Shown piece after piece: positions 21,045 through 21,050 of a stretch of 21,050 bases of DNA. Positions within the stretch are counted from its first letter, which is position 1; each line of letters starts with the position of its first letter. Below the pieces are notes generated by a model. That model was not told where the DNA came from, made no database searches, and saw only the letters and a list, made by a program, of their open reading frames with translations. Source of the stretch: JALVDI01 sp039186435 (GTDB taxonomy: Bacteria > Myxococcota_A > Polyangia > Polyangiales > Houyiibacteriaceae); assembly GCA_039186435.1 (NCBI GenBank), contig JBCDAA010000132.1, positions 1-21,050 of the forward strand, in the 5' to 3' direction. A program made the position numbers and the translations under genes.

Positions 21045-21050
21045 GCCCAA

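Overview
The window is about 21 kb of GC-rich DNA (GC content judged by eye, not computed). It most likely comes from a myxobacterium (Myxococcota, perhaps near the Polyangia/Sandaracinaceae). Three things point there: several secreted proteins built from Asp-rich thrombospondin-type-3 (TSP3) calcium-binding repeats, one of them ending in a MYXO-CTERM-like tail; a protein resembling the myxobacterial DUF2378/TIGR02265 family; and a hybrid non-ribosomal peptide synthetase (NRPS) beside exopolysaccharide genes. The taxonomic call is an inference from gene families.

Layout. (1) 1-1841, minus strand: an apparent operon of a small lipoprotein, a small divergent family I inorganic-pyrophosphatase-like protein, and the N-terminal part of a secreted TSP3 protein that runs off the left edge. 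(2) 1995-2735, plus strand: a PAS-like/LuxR-HTH regulator, divergent from that operon; the shared intergenic region carries a perfect 7-bp-arm palindrome and repeated GATTTCGG boxes. (3) 2740-4587, minus: an OmpA-family outer-membrane protein (putative barrel, TSP3 linker, peptidoglycan-binding domain). (4) 4827-10640, minus: a 1937-residue surface protein with a Gly-rich N-terminal domain, roughly 1400 residues of TSP3 repeats and a MYXO-CTERM-like end. (5) 10749-17588, minus: a tightly packed operon encoding a Wza-type polysaccharide export lipoprotein, a one-module NRPS, a DUF2378-like protein and a 4'-phosphopantetheinyl transferase. (6) 17799-19202, plus: a polyprenyl-phosphate hexose-1-phosphate transferase that starts polysaccharide synthesis, divergent from the Wza operon. 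(7) 19203-20111: no convincing gene, but seven copies of a roughly 25-bp palindrome-centred repeat. (8) 20112-21044, minus: a Y1/HUH transposase of the REP-associated (RAYT) kind.

How it fits together. Regions 1 to 4 are an envelope/surface block of secreted calcium-binding repeat proteins and an outer-membrane anchor. Regions 5 and 6 form the most distinctive block. The sugar transferase and Wza homologue mark an exopolysaccharide locus. The NRPS sits between Wza and its own likely activating PPTase. Its domain order is formyltransferase, C-terminal lobe of a condensation domain, adenylation domain interrupted by a luciferase-like monooxygenase, and carrier protein. My by-eye specificity code (D-I-L-Q-L-G-M-I-W-K) is one residue from the classical glycine code. 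This suggests an N-formylated and possibly oxidised glycyl unit, either as a free metabolite precursor or as a modification linked to the polysaccharide; the product is inferred. The repeat array next to the transposase is the second item of interest.
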